From a bacterium (GTDB lineage: Bacteria > UBP6 > UBA1177): DNA of 15,024 nt. Under the pieces are notes generated by a model. The model saw only the letters and a program-made list of their open reading frames with translations. It did no database searches and had not been told where the DNA came from. Position 1 is the stretch's first letter; the number at the start of each line of letters is the position of its first letter. The stretch lies in contig JAFYIZ010000029.1 in assembly GCA_017538365.1 (NCBI GenBank), positions 1-15,024 of the forward strand. Reading direction: 5' to 3'. Positions 1-5,764 of this stretch are shown here, one piece after another. The translations under genes were made by a program, and so were the position numbers.

Positions 1-20
1 ATTTTATTAATTTCATCAAA

Positions 21-26
21 AGGAGA
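21..26 (+). promoter_or_regulatory. Ribosome binding site of the pilin gene
   Basis: AGGAGA lies about 6 nt before the ATG at 32, a near-ideal Shine-Dalgarno site that fixes the pilin start. The promoter is not visible because only 31 nt precede the gene. Confidence 0.75.
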
Positions 27-31
27 GAAAG

Positions 32-547
32 ATGAAAAAAGGTTTCACACTTATCGAGCTCATGATTGTTATCGCAATCATCGGTATTCTTGCAGCAGTT
101 GCTATTCCTATGTACAGCGACTACACCAAAAAATCGAGAACAGCTGAAGTTCAGCAGAACCTCAACGAGATCGTAAAGATGCAGCTTATTTGGAAGGAAG
201 ATCCGAATGGTGGTTCAAAGACTGGTCAGTACACTACAGGATTTGCGACCCTCGGTTTCAAAACAAATGTTGGAACATTTAATTCTGATGTAACAGCATG
301 TAACTCTAACTCGTCTTCTACCTCTACTGAGGCGGGTGTAAACAACGAAGCCTATGCATGCGGAACATTCTATGGCTATATCCTGGCAACAGGTTTCGGT
401 GCAAATTTCGCACAAGGAACAACGAAATGCACCGGTGGTGATCTTGACAAAGGTATCGCATCTGCTGAACCAGTTTCTTCGGCTCAGGTTCCTAATGATT
501 GGACAAAAGCTTGCATGAATGCAGCAATGGCATTCAGACACGAATAA
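32..547 (+). CDS. Type IV pilin / pseudopilin major subunit
   Basis: This is a 171-residue prepilin. It begins with a short basic leader (MKKG) followed by [19 protein letters not shown], the class III signal cut by prepilin peptidase after Gly4. It keeps the phenylalanine at mature position 1 and the glutamate at mature position 5 needed for pilus assembly. The hydrophobic N-terminal helix (residues 5-27) anchors the subunit in the inner membrane and packs the fibre core. The globular domain has four cysteines (90, 110, 133, 161), enough for two disulfides. It is rich in Ser, Thr, Gly and Asn, as expected for an exposed pilin head. It stands alone with its own RBS and a strong terminator, which suggests high monocistronic expression. 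Whether it is a true pilus subunit (PilA/PilE type) or a type II secretion pseudopilin cannot be settled without the assembly genes. Confidence 0.93.
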   Translation: MKKGFTLIELMIVIAIIGILAAVAIPMYSDYTKKSRTAEVQQNLNEIVKMQLIWKEDPNGGSKTGQYTTGFATLGFKTNVGTFNSDVTACNSNSSSTSTEAGVNNEAYACGTFYGYILATGFGANFAQGTTKCTGGDLDKGIASAEPVSSAQVPNDWTKACMNAAMAFRHE

Positions 548-571
548 GCCGATCTTAGCTTGATTTTTCAG

Positions 572-596
572 ACCCCGCTTCGGCGGGGTTTTTTTG
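572..596 (+). terminator. Rho-independent terminator after the pilin gene
   Basis: A 7-bp GC-rich stem (ACCCCGC / GCGGGGT) with a TTCG tetraloop is followed directly by a run of seven T. It lies 25 nt after the pilin stop and is a textbook intrinsic terminator. Confidence 0.93.
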
Positions 597-602
597 TATC
601 TG

Positions 603-773
603 AACCTCACCCTTTTATTCCCCTCTCCATTGTGGAGAGGAGATTGATCTCATCCCTAACCCCACTCGCACGTCATCTTGAACGAATGTGAAAGATCTCT
701 GAGATTCTTCGCTTACGCTCAGAATGACGACATCTTACCCTCGCCACAATGGAGAGGGGCTAGGGGTGAGGTT
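603..773. repeat. Nested inverted-repeat element in the pilin-tilS spacer
   Basis: Outer arms AACCTCACCC (603-612) and GGGTGAGGTT (764-773) are inverted copies of each other. Just inside each arm is a hairpin built on the same CCTCTCCA-TTG-TGGAGAGG sequence: 622-640 (8-bp stem), and 738-758 in inverted form with one mismatch. The centre holds a separate 59-bp palindromic repeat (671-729). No ORF here looks real. The layout suggests a small non-autonomous element into which, or together with which, the 59-bp repeat was inserted. Confidence 0.65.
671..729 (-). repeat. 59-bp dispersed imperfect palindrome, copy 1
   Basis: This 59-nt sequence begins CGTCATCTTGAACG and ends CGCTCAGAATGACG. It is the exact reverse complement of 1972-2030 (59 of 59). 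Folding the two halves pairs 21 of 29 positions, so single-stranded DNA or RNA would form one long interrupted hairpin. Sequences of this type (CGTCATTCTGAGC...GAAGAATCTC...) recur between genes in many unrelated bacteria and give spurious translated ORFs; that remark is from general knowledge, not from a search. Confidence 0.85.
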
Positions 774-784
774 GACAAACACAC

Positions 785-823
785 GCCCTCGCCCTTCGGG
801 CACTCCCTCTAGCTTAGAGGGAG
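785..823 (+). repeat. Two-hairpin palindromic repeat unit at the tilS 3' end
   Basis: The unit consists of the leader GCCCTC, a hairpin GCCC-TTC-GGGC (791-801), and a perfect 9-bp palindrome CTCCCTCTA-GCT-TAGAGGGAG (803-823). The order (C-rich leader, variable small hairpin, CTCCC palindrome) matches the units around the DUF559 genes, though this palindrome has diverged. The tilS stop codon (809-811) lies inside it. Confidence 0.7.
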
Positions 824-1852
824 AATAATTTTCACTCCATCTCTCGTCCGTTCAAACACAAACGGGTTGTAGTTTGCTCTTCCGGGATCGGTTTTTGTGA
901 TGAAATCGGTGATATCGCGCAGTGTTTTGGTCGAAGGTGAGCGGTGAATGCCTGATTCAACAAAAAACGCTGATGAAAATAGATAGGAAAAGGCGGTGAG
1001 CCAGAAATCGTAACTTTTTGATTCTACTAAACTTCTTGGAATAAAAATCGAGTTTTCGGAATCTATGATCGAAAGATTCCGCCAGAAACCGTCCATAAGT
1101 TCACGCATGATTTCACTTTCGCGTGCTGCATTTTCAGCGAGGCGCGCGATATTTTCTTTGTAGGGTATTTCGGGCAGAAGTGCGTCAAGAGCAGGCAGAA
1201 TTTTGTGGCGGTAGTAGTTTCTGCGGTATTTTGTGTCGTAATTTGAGGCATCTGACAAAAATTGTCGCCCTTGCATGAAGGCTGAAATCTCGTTTTTGGA
1301 GATGTTGAGCATCGGGCGGATTACAAAAAAATCGCCATTTTCGGTATTCGATAAAAAATCGCAGCTTGAATTTACCGGTTTTATGCCGCTTAACCCTTTT
1401 AAGCCAGTTCCGCGGTCAAAAATGCGCATCAAAACAGTTTCGACCTGGTCATCAAGATGGTGCGCAGTTGTCAACATATTGAATTTATTTGATTTTACTA
1501 AATTAAAGAGGAGTTCGTAACGCTTGAGTCTTGCCCGCTCTTCAATATTTTTGTTGTCGTGATCCCAGAAATCGGGCTCAAACTCAAGAGAAAAACAAGT
1601 GATTTTAAGCTGTTGACAAATTTTGTCAACAAAGATTGCTTCGTCTGCGGCCTCAATTCTAAGCCTGTGGTTGACGTAACTTGCGGCAAGTGTAAACCCG
1701 AAATCATTTTTTATTTCGTTGAGAAGATAAAGGAGAGCGAGAGAATCGGCACCGCCGGAGCAGGCGACTAAAACAGAAAATTTTTTGCCGGAAAAACCCG
1801 TTTTCTCGATAATTTCTTTAAAATTTGCCCGAAATTTTTCTTTTAAATCCAT
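809..1852 (-). CDS. tilS: tRNA(Ile)-lysidine synthase
   Basis: TilS attaches lysine to C34 of the CAU anticodon of tRNA-Ile2 using ATP, changing both its decoding (AUA instead of AUG) and its charging identity. The 347-residue protein has the N-type PP-loop ATPase signature SGGADS at residues 32-37. It also has the family motif HHLDDQVETVLMR with the following GTGLKGLSGI block, and the RRNYYRHKILPAL segment that closes the N-terminal domain. The rest is a divergent C-terminal domain; length is between the short (Aquifex) and long (E. coli) forms. GGAG 8 nt before the ATG at 1852 supports the start. The last codons and the stop are inside a palindromic repeat, so the original C-terminus may have been altered. 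The gene is normally essential and stands alone here, convergent with the pilin. Confidence 0.95.
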   Translation of the reverse strand: MDLKEKFRANFKEIIEKTGFSGKKFSVLVACSGGADSLALLYLLNEIKNDFGFTLAASYVNHRLRIEAADEAIFVDKICQQLKITCFSLEFEPDFWDHDNKNIEERARLKRYELLFNLVKSNKFNMLTTAHHLDDQVETVLMRIFDRGTGLKGLSGIKPVNSSCDFLSNTENGDFFVIRPMLNISKNEISAFMQGRQFLSDASNYDTKYRRNYYRHKILPALDALLPEIPYKENIARLAENAARESEIMRELMDGFWRNLSIIDSENSIFIPRSLVESKSYDFWLTAFSYLFSSAFFVESGIHRSPSTKTLRDITDFITKTDPGRANYNPFVFERTRDGVKIILPLS

Positions 1853-1875
1853 AATTCACTCCAAAAAACCGTGAA

Positions 1876-1903
1876 TTTTTAATGTTTTCGGCAAAAAAGG
1901 CAA
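1876..1903 (-). promoter_or_regulatory. Possible tilS promoter
   Basis: On the minus strand TTGCCT (1898-1903) is separated by 16 nt from TAAAAA (1876-1881), about 24 nt before the tilS start. It is a moderate sigma-70-like match, judged by eye only. Confidence 0.3.
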
Positions 1904-1971
1904 TTATTTTAGTCTTTTCGGGTTGTTTTTTGAGCAGGCGGCAATATATTTAGGGTTGTGTGATCTCTCCA

Positions 1972-2030
1972 CGTCATTCTGAGCGTAAGCGAAGAATCTC
2001 AGAGATCTTTCACATTCGTTCAAGATGACG
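1972..2030 (+). repeat. 59-bp dispersed imperfect palindrome, copy 2
   Basis: This is identical to 671-729 but inverted. It lies between tilS and the HtpX gene and ends 18 nt before the HtpX RBS. An ATG at 2025 within it is in frame with HtpX but has no RBS and is not a likely start. Confidence 0.85.
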
Positions 2031-2047
2031 CGGAGGGTGAGGTTTTT

Positions 2048-2053
2048 AGGAGG
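2048..2053 (+). promoter_or_regulatory. Ribosome binding site deciding the HtpX start
   Basis: A perfect AGGAGG lies 7 nt before the ATG at 2061. It selects that codon over the in-frame ATG at 2025, which falls inside the dispersed repeat. Confidence 0.85.
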
Positions 2054-2060
2054 TTTTCTG

Positions 2061-2906
2061 ATGTTCAACATTATCAAAAGCGGATTTTTGATTCTGCTCA
2101 TGTCGGTTTTTCTGGTTTTTATCGGTTATCTTGCCGGAGGTCCCGACGGTGCGATAATTTTTTTCGTAATTTCGCTTGTTTTCAATTTTTTCAGCTACTT
2201 TTTCAGTGACAAAATCGTGCTTGCGGCTTACCGTGCTCGTCCTGCCGATCCCGAACAGCACGGTTGGCTTTTTGATGCGCTTACCAAATTGGCAACTGCG
2301 GCGGAACTTCCGGTAGTTCCCAGACTTTACGTCATTCCGATTGCCGAGCCCAACGCTTTTGCGACTGGAAGAAACCCGAAACACGCAGTCGTTGCGGTAA
2401 CTCAAGGTTTGCTGAACACGCTCAGCCACGATGAAGTCGCCGCGGTAATCGCTCACGAACTCGGGCACGTAAAACACTATGACATTCTGATCCAGACAGT
2501 TGTTGCGGCGATGGCTTCGGCAATCATGTGGATAGCTTCGATGACTCGCTGGTTCGGTATTTTCGGCGGCGGAAGCGACAGAAGGGATAGCGGCGCTGCA
2601 GGCTGGCTTTTTGTGGCACTCCTTTCTCCGATTGCAGCGATGCTGATTCAGGCGGCGATAAGCAGATCGCGTGAATATTTAGCTGATGATTACAGCAGAA
2701 AGCTAATGGGAAGCGGCGAATATTTAGTCAGTGCTTTGCAGAGAATTTCCGGCAGGGAAGAGCAGGTCATCGAAGCGCAGCGCGGAAGCGCCATTTCTCC
2801 TTCAACGGCGCACATGTTCATCTATTCTCCGAAATCGAGTTTTCTTTTTAAAATCTTTTCAACACATCCGACACTTGAAGAAAGGGTGGAAAATTTGAGG
2901 AAGTGA
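2061..2906 (+). CDS. htpX: HtpX-type M48 membrane zinc metalloprotease
   Basis: HtpX is an inner-membrane protease with its active site in the cytoplasm that degrades misfolded membrane proteins alongside FtsH. The 281-residue product has two N-terminal membrane helices (about residues 5-24 and 30-48). The zinc site HELGH is at 132-136 (His132, Glu133, His136), and the third ligand Glu205 lies in SREYLADD. A hydrophobic segment around 145-162 and another around 182-200 sit between these motifs, as in the family. Length and motif spacing are normal. The start at 2061 is set by AGGAGG. The stop codon TGA (2904-2906) directly abuts the CCCCTCAG end of a palindromic element, so that element inserted exactly at, or supplied, the gene end. 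HtpX versus other M48B members cannot be separated with certainty. Confidence 0.93.
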   Translation: MFNIIKSGFLILLMSVFLVFIGYLAGGPDGAIIFFVISLVFNFFSYFFSDKIVLAAYRARPADPEQHGWLFDALTKLATAAELPVVPRLYVIPIAEPNAFATGRNPKHAVVAVTQGLLNTLSHDEVAAVIAHELGHVKHYDILIQTVVAAMASAIMWIASMTRWFGIFGGGSDRRDSGAAGWLFVALLSPIAAMLIQAAISRSREYLADDYSRKLMGSGEYLVSALQRISGREEQVIEAQRGSAISPSTAHMFIYSPKSSFLFKIFSTHPTLEERVENLRK

Positions 2907-2953
2907 CCCCTCAGTCAACCTGCGGTTGCCAGCTCCCCTACCTCAGGGGAGCC
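2907..2953 (+). repeat. Palindromic repeat unit, left end of the DUF559 element
   Basis: CCCCTCAG is followed by a hairpin CAACC-TGC-GGTTG (2916-2928), then AGCTCCCCTACCT and CAGGGGAGCC, which form the second stem-loop. The unit follows the htpX stop directly and could also end transcription there. Confidence 0.85.
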
Positions 2954-2962
2954 CAAAATATA

Positions 2963-2990
2963 TTGACAATTTTTTGATATTAGATATTTG
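2963..2990 (+). promoter_or_regulatory. Possible promoter of the DUF559 gene
   Basis: A consensus -35 TTGACA (2963-2968) lies 16 nt before TATTTG (2985-2990) in an AT-rich stretch between the left repeat and the gene. The -10 is weak; TAGATA at 2981 is an alternative with poor spacing. Confidence 0.4.
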
Positions 2991-3025
2991 TGTTTGCTTT
3001 ATTTGTTGTTTAAATTTGCGATAGG

Positions 3026-3391
3026 ATGAGAAAGAGACCGCTTCTTGTAGAAGCAGCAAGGGTACTGCGTAAAGATATGACTCCTCAGGAAAAACATCTG
3101 TGGTTTGATTTTTTGCGTCATTATCCCATAAAAATATATAGGCAAAAAATTATAAATGATTTCATTGCCGATTTTTACTGTGCTAAAGCAATGTTGATAA
3201 TAGAACTTGACGGCAATCAACATTATACTGAAGATGGATTAGCTCACGATGCTGAAAGAACTAATATTCTAAATGCATTAGGCTTCTTAGTCATTCGTTT
3301 CCCAAACTCTGAAATTGACAATAATTTTTCATCAGTCTGCAATCAAATCGACAATCTTATAAAAAGCAGAATTAAGGCTCCCCTGAGGTAG
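3026..3391 (+). CDS. DUF559 endonuclease-like protein (PD-(D/E)XK-type, Vsr-related fold)
   Basis: The 121-residue protein matches the DUF559 family, which resembles very-short-patch-repair endonucleases. The typical blocks are present in order: LRKDMTPQEKHLWFDFLR (about 14-31), the basic strand KIYRQKIINDFIADFYC (about 36-52), the catalytic-type IIELDGNQHY (about 58-67), ERTNILNALGF and VIRFPNSEI. The acidic and polar residues in DFY and ELDGNQH are those expected to bind metal. The protein is only about 40-50% identical by eye to the second copy at 14703-15024, so this is not a recent duplication. Its last residues (APLR) and stop codon come from the right-hand palindromic repeat. There is only a weak RBS (GATAGG). 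In vivo activity and target are unknown; a role in moving or maintaining the flanking repeats is my inference. Confidence 0.85.
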   Translation: MRKRPLLVEAARVLRKDMTPQEKHLWFDFLRHYPIKIYRQKIINDFIADFYCAKAMLIIELDGNQHYTEDGLAHDAERTNILNALGFLVIRFPNSEIDNNFSSVCNQIDNLIKSRIKAPLR

Positions 3392-3460
3392 GGGAGCTGC
3401 CGTAAGGCTGAGGGGTAGGCTCCCCTGAGGTAGGGGAGCTGGCGCAAAGCGCCTGAGGGG
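3376..3460 (-). repeat. Two tandem palindromic repeat units, right end of the DUF559 element
   Basis: Unit 3376-3415 and unit 3418-3460 both start GGCTCCCCTGAGGTAGGGGA on the plus strand and end CTGAGGGG. They differ only in the small hairpin: GCC-GTAA-GGC (3399-3408) against GGCGC-AAA-GCGCC (3441-3453). Both are inverted relative to the left unit. The first carries the DUF559 stop codon. Confidence 0.88.
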
Positions 3461-3463
3461 TGT

Positions 3464-4315
3464 CTACACCGTATCCACGAAATTTTTTTCAACCAGATTG
3501 AAAATGAAAATTCCGGCAAAAAGGAGAAAAACCGTAGTCGCAACGCTGATTCCGTATTCGGTAAGTGACGGCATTCCAGTTGAGAAAAAGGCGTGTTTGA
3601 AACCTTCAAGAATCGGAACGACAGGATTCAAACCGTAAACAGTCCGCCATTTTTCGGGAACCATCGAAAGCGGATAAACGATTGGTGTTGCGTACATCCA
3701 AAGCTGGACTGCAAATCCGACGAGGTAAGTCAAATCCCGGTATTTTGTGGTCAAGGATGTTATGATGAGTCCGAGTCCAAGCCCGAGAACAGCCATCTGC
3801 AGAACAAAAAGCGGAACAGCAAAAACTGCCGAACTCAATTTGAAATCTGCGCCGTGTATTTTGTAAACAATCAAAATTATTATGAAAAGCGCAAATTGAA
3901 TGACGAACTGAACCAATGCTGAGATCACATTTGAAATCGGCATGGTGAGCCTTGAAAAATATACTTTTTTAAAAATGGCGGCATTGCTGACAAAAGTGTT
4001 TGAGGTGGAAACAAGGCATTTTGTGAAATAATTCCACAGAATTATGCCGTTCATATAGAAAAGAACCTGCGGAACTCCGTCAGTCGGAATTTTCGCGATA
4101 TTTCCGAAAACGATGAGAAACATGATTGTTGTAAAGATCGGTTGGATAAAAAACCACAAAGGACCCAGAATCGTCTGTTTGTAGGTTGCGGTGAAATCTC
4201 TTTTCACAAAGGACGTGATCAAATCACGGTATTGCCAAAGTTCTTTCAGGTTCAGCCGGAAAAAACTGTTTTTAGGAGTGATTATTGTCGTCCAATTTTC
4301 TTTTTCTGCACTCAT
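3464..4315 (-). CDS. ABC-2 type polysaccharide exporter permease (Wzm/TagG-like)
   Basis: A 283-residue inner-membrane permease of the family that, with an ATPase partner (Wzt/TagH), exports O-antigen, capsule or related glycans. The amphipathic N-terminus LWQYRDLITSFVKRDFTATYKQT followed by LGPLWFFIQPIFTTIMFLIVF is the family hallmark. About six membrane helices follow, with the conserved NGIILWNYF segment and the FKKVYFSRLTMP loop. The near-C-terminal LNPVVPILEGFKHAFFSTG block is also typical. GAGAGG about 7 nt before the ATG at 4315 supports the start. The usual neighbouring ATPase gene is not found: downstream is the DUF559 element, and upstream within this window the adjacent genes run the other way. 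The partner must be elsewhere. Its stop codon lies 3 nt outside the repeat element. Confidence 0.9.
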   Translation of the reverse strand: MSAEKENWTTIITPKNSFFRLNLKELWQYRDLITSFVKRDFTATYKQTILGPLWFFIQPIFTTIMFLIVFGNIAKIPTDGVPQVLFYMNGIILWNYFTKCLVSTSNTFVSNAAIFKKVYFSRLTMPISNVISALVQFVIQFALFIIILIVYKIHGADFKLSSAVFAVPLFVLQMAVLGLGLGLIITSLTTKYRDLTYLVGFAVQLWMYATPIVYPLSMVPEKWRTVYGLNPVVPILEGFKHAFFSTGMPSLTEYGISVATTVFLLFAGIFIFNLVEKNFVDTV

Positions 4316-4392
4316 AACCGACCTCTCCGAGTTTCAAAACAATGTAAAATCCCACAAGTTGCGGCAGATGTCAATAATCCTGAAATAAAAGG

Positions 4393-4420
4393 TTGACTTT
4401 GCCCGCGAAGCTTTTAAAAT
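4393..4420 (+). promoter_or_regulatory. Possible promoter of the 4449-8907 gene cluster
   Basis: TTGACT (4393-4398), a 16-nt spacer and TAAAAT (4415-4420) lie 28 nt before the first ATG of the cluster. It is a good sigma-70-like match by eye. Confidence 0.45.
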
Positions 4421-4448
4421 AGTTCCGTTTTGTGTAGTCGGGGTAATA

Positions 4449-4634
4449 ATGAAATTTGTTCCGATAGTCGTTTCAGCGGCGTTTTTAATGATTTTTTCTG
4501 TCAGTGATGCCGGGGTTTTGTGTTTTTCGCAGCAGACTCCGCTCATTGCCGGAGCCTATGATCCGCCACCTTCTCCTCCCGGAAATCCCGATCCGCCGCC
4601 ACCTCCACCGCCAGATCCTTTCAGAAAGGCTTAG
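4449..4634 (+). CDS. Small proline-rich secreted peptide, unknown function
   Basis: I do not recognise this 61-residue product. Residues 1-21 form a convincing signal peptide: Lys2, a hydrophobic core VPIVVSAAFLMIFSV, and a likely cleavage site after SDA. The mature part (about 40 residues) ends in a proline-rich tail with a run of seven prolines and aspartates between proline blocks. The upstream CGGGGT is only a moderate RBS, but a promoter-like sequence lies directly upstream. It is followed after 36 nt by the rdgC-like gene. A short proline-rich chain of this kind could lie in the periplasm or span to the cell wall. The ORF could still be fortuitous. Confidence 0.5.
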   Translation: MKFVPIVVSAAFLMIFSVSDAGVLCFSQQTPLIAGAYDPPPSPPGNPDPPPPPPPDPFRKA

Positions 4635-4670
4635 TTCTTGAAAATTTTATGTTAAATATTGAGGTTTAAG

Positions 4671-5270
4671 ATGACAAGATTGTTGAAGGGAAATGTTTCT
4701 TTCACGGTGTTCATGCCTGAAAAAACTCCCGAAAGCATAGAAAAGGCACGCGAGGCTTTAGCCGGAAGCGCGTTTCAGCGGCTTGATCCGACTGACCTGA
4801 GAGACGAGTCCGTCGGCTGGGTTGATGCGGTGCTCTGCTTTGACAACGAGAATTTTTCGTCACTTCTGCACGACAGTTTTTTCGTTTTCGCTCTCCGCGA
4901 GGACAAATATTCCTTCACGGCGGCGCAGCTCAGACCTTATATCGAAGAGGCGGAGTTCGTTTTCAAACGCGAAAATAATCTTGAATATATCGCGGCGCAG
5001 CAGAAAAAAGAGATCCGCGAGCAGGTCATCAGACGCATGAAGACAAATTCCTACCCGAAAACGACGATCACCGAAGTCGCATGGGATATGGATTCAAAGC
5101 TGATTTATCTCTTTTCCCAGTCGGGTGCGACGATCGCCAAATTCACCGATATTTTTGAGAAAAGTTTCGAAATTTCGATCAATCAGGTACACCTTTTCGA
5201 CTCGGTGAAAGAGCTCGGCGGCGCGGACAAAATGGAACCTGTTTTTACGAAAATCTGGGGTGAAAAATGA
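4671..5270 (+). CDS. RdgC-like protein, N-terminal module
   Basis: This 199-residue protein resembles the N-terminal part of RdgC-type proteins, which form a ring around DNA and modulate RecA in gamma-proteobacteria. The best-matching segment is QQKKEIREQVIRRMKTNSYP, continuing into KTTITEVAWDMDSKLIYLFS (about residues 109-149). There a basic helix precedes the P-(K/T)-T strand and the following beta-hairpin, as in delta-proteobacterial RdgC-like sequences I recall. The N-terminus (KGNVSFTVFMPE) and the FEKSFEI segment also fit. GAGG 6 nt before ATG 4671 sets the start, in preference to TTG at 4659. The next gene overlaps by 4 nt (ATGA) and seems to carry the rest of the family's length. Assignment is from memory of family patterns, so moderate confidence. 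Confidence 0.55.
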   Translation: MTRLLKGNVSFTVFMPEKTPESIEKAREALAGSAFQRLDPTDLRDESVGWVDAVLCFDNENFSSLLHDSFFVFALREDKYSFTAAQLRPYIEEAEFVFKRENNLEYIAAQQKKEIREQVIRRMKTNSYPKTTITEVAWDMDSKLIYLFSQSGATIAKFTDIFEKSFEISINQVHLFDSVKELGGADKMEPVFTKIWGEK

Positions 5271-5764
5271 CAAAAGAAAGCGGTATCGGATACTTGGGTT
5301 CGGAATTTCTGCTCTGGCTTTTCTGGAAGAGCGCGACCGACGAAACAATGTCGCTCAACAATCTTGGTCTTGGCGAAATATCCGTTTTTATTGAAGATTC
5401 TCTCACTTTGGCTTCTGTCACCGGCGACGGTTACTGCGAAACGATAAAATCTCAGGAAATAACTTCGCTGCCGTCTGTTCGTGAATCGATCAAAAAGGGA
5501 AGACTCCCCGAAGCGGCGAAAATCAGAATCGCTTCCAAAGAACTCGAGTGGAGTTTTCAGGTAAAGGCGATGCCCTTCAAAATCAGTTCGGTAAAACTTC
5601 CGATCACGGGTGAAAAGAGTGAAGACGAGATGATTTCGGTAAGACTCCTTGCTATGACGAAGCTCGAACTTATCATGAAAGCTCTTTTCAACACGTTCCT
5701 GCTCGAGCGCGAAATGCCTGATTTTACTACTGATATCAAAGATTTTCTGGGGATTTCGGATTGA
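5267..5764 (+). CDS. RdgC-like protein, C-terminal module (separate gene)
   Basis: A 165-residue protein starting at an ATGA overlap with the preceding gene, so it is probably translated by coupling. The opening YLGSEFLLWLFWKSATDE, an acidic or Gly-rich hairpin region, an LPSVRESIKKGRLPEAAKIRI helix and strand, and a C-terminal helical bundle (about 125-160) fit the second half of RdgC-like proteins in delta-proteobacteria. There the pattern GxEFLxWLxWRSE recurs. No catalytic motif is visible, which agrees with a structural DNA-binding role. The two halves may assemble into one ring-shaped DNA-binding complex. If the RdgC assignment is wrong, the pair is still a conserved-looking two-gene unit ahead of a nuclease gene. 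Confidence 0.5.
   Translation: MTKESGIGYLGSEFLLWLFWKSATDETMSLNNLGLGEISVFIEDSLTLASVTGDGYCETIKSQEITSLPSVRESIKKGRLPEAAKIRIASKELEWSFQVKAMPFKISSVKLPITGEKSEDEMISVRLLAMTKLELIMKALFNTFLLEREMPDFTTDIKDFLGISD

Larger units (their letters stand above)
2904..3464 (+). mobile_element. Candidate small mobile element: DUF559 gene between palindromic terminal inverted repeats
   Basis: About 560 bp from the htpX stop to the stop of the convergent permease gene. The left end (2907-2953) and the outer right unit (3418-3460) are inverted copies: outward CCCCTCAG, then a variable hairpin, then a shared palindromic core (AGCTCCCCTACCT next to CAGGGGAGCC). A second right-hand unit (3376-3415) is arranged in tandem. 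Between them are a promoter-like sequence and one gene, a DUF559 endonuclease-like protein. The element fits exactly between the stop codons of two convergent genes. No target-site duplication is obvious. Mobility is inferred from the repeat architecture and from related repeats elsewhere in the window; it has not been shown. Confidence 0.55.

Noticed and set aside
2025-2060. Earlier in-frame ATG for htpX
   Set aside because: It lies inside the 59-bp dispersed repeat without an RBS, while AGGAGG is correctly placed for ATG 2061.
1904-2101. Minus-strand ORF with a LRVILNECERSLRFF-type product
   Set aside because: It is the translation of the dispersed 59-bp palindrome, a common spurious ORF.
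2046-2477. Minus-strand open frame of 143 codons
   Set aside because: It lies opposite htpX, has low-complexity basic composition and no motif. It is a shadow frame.
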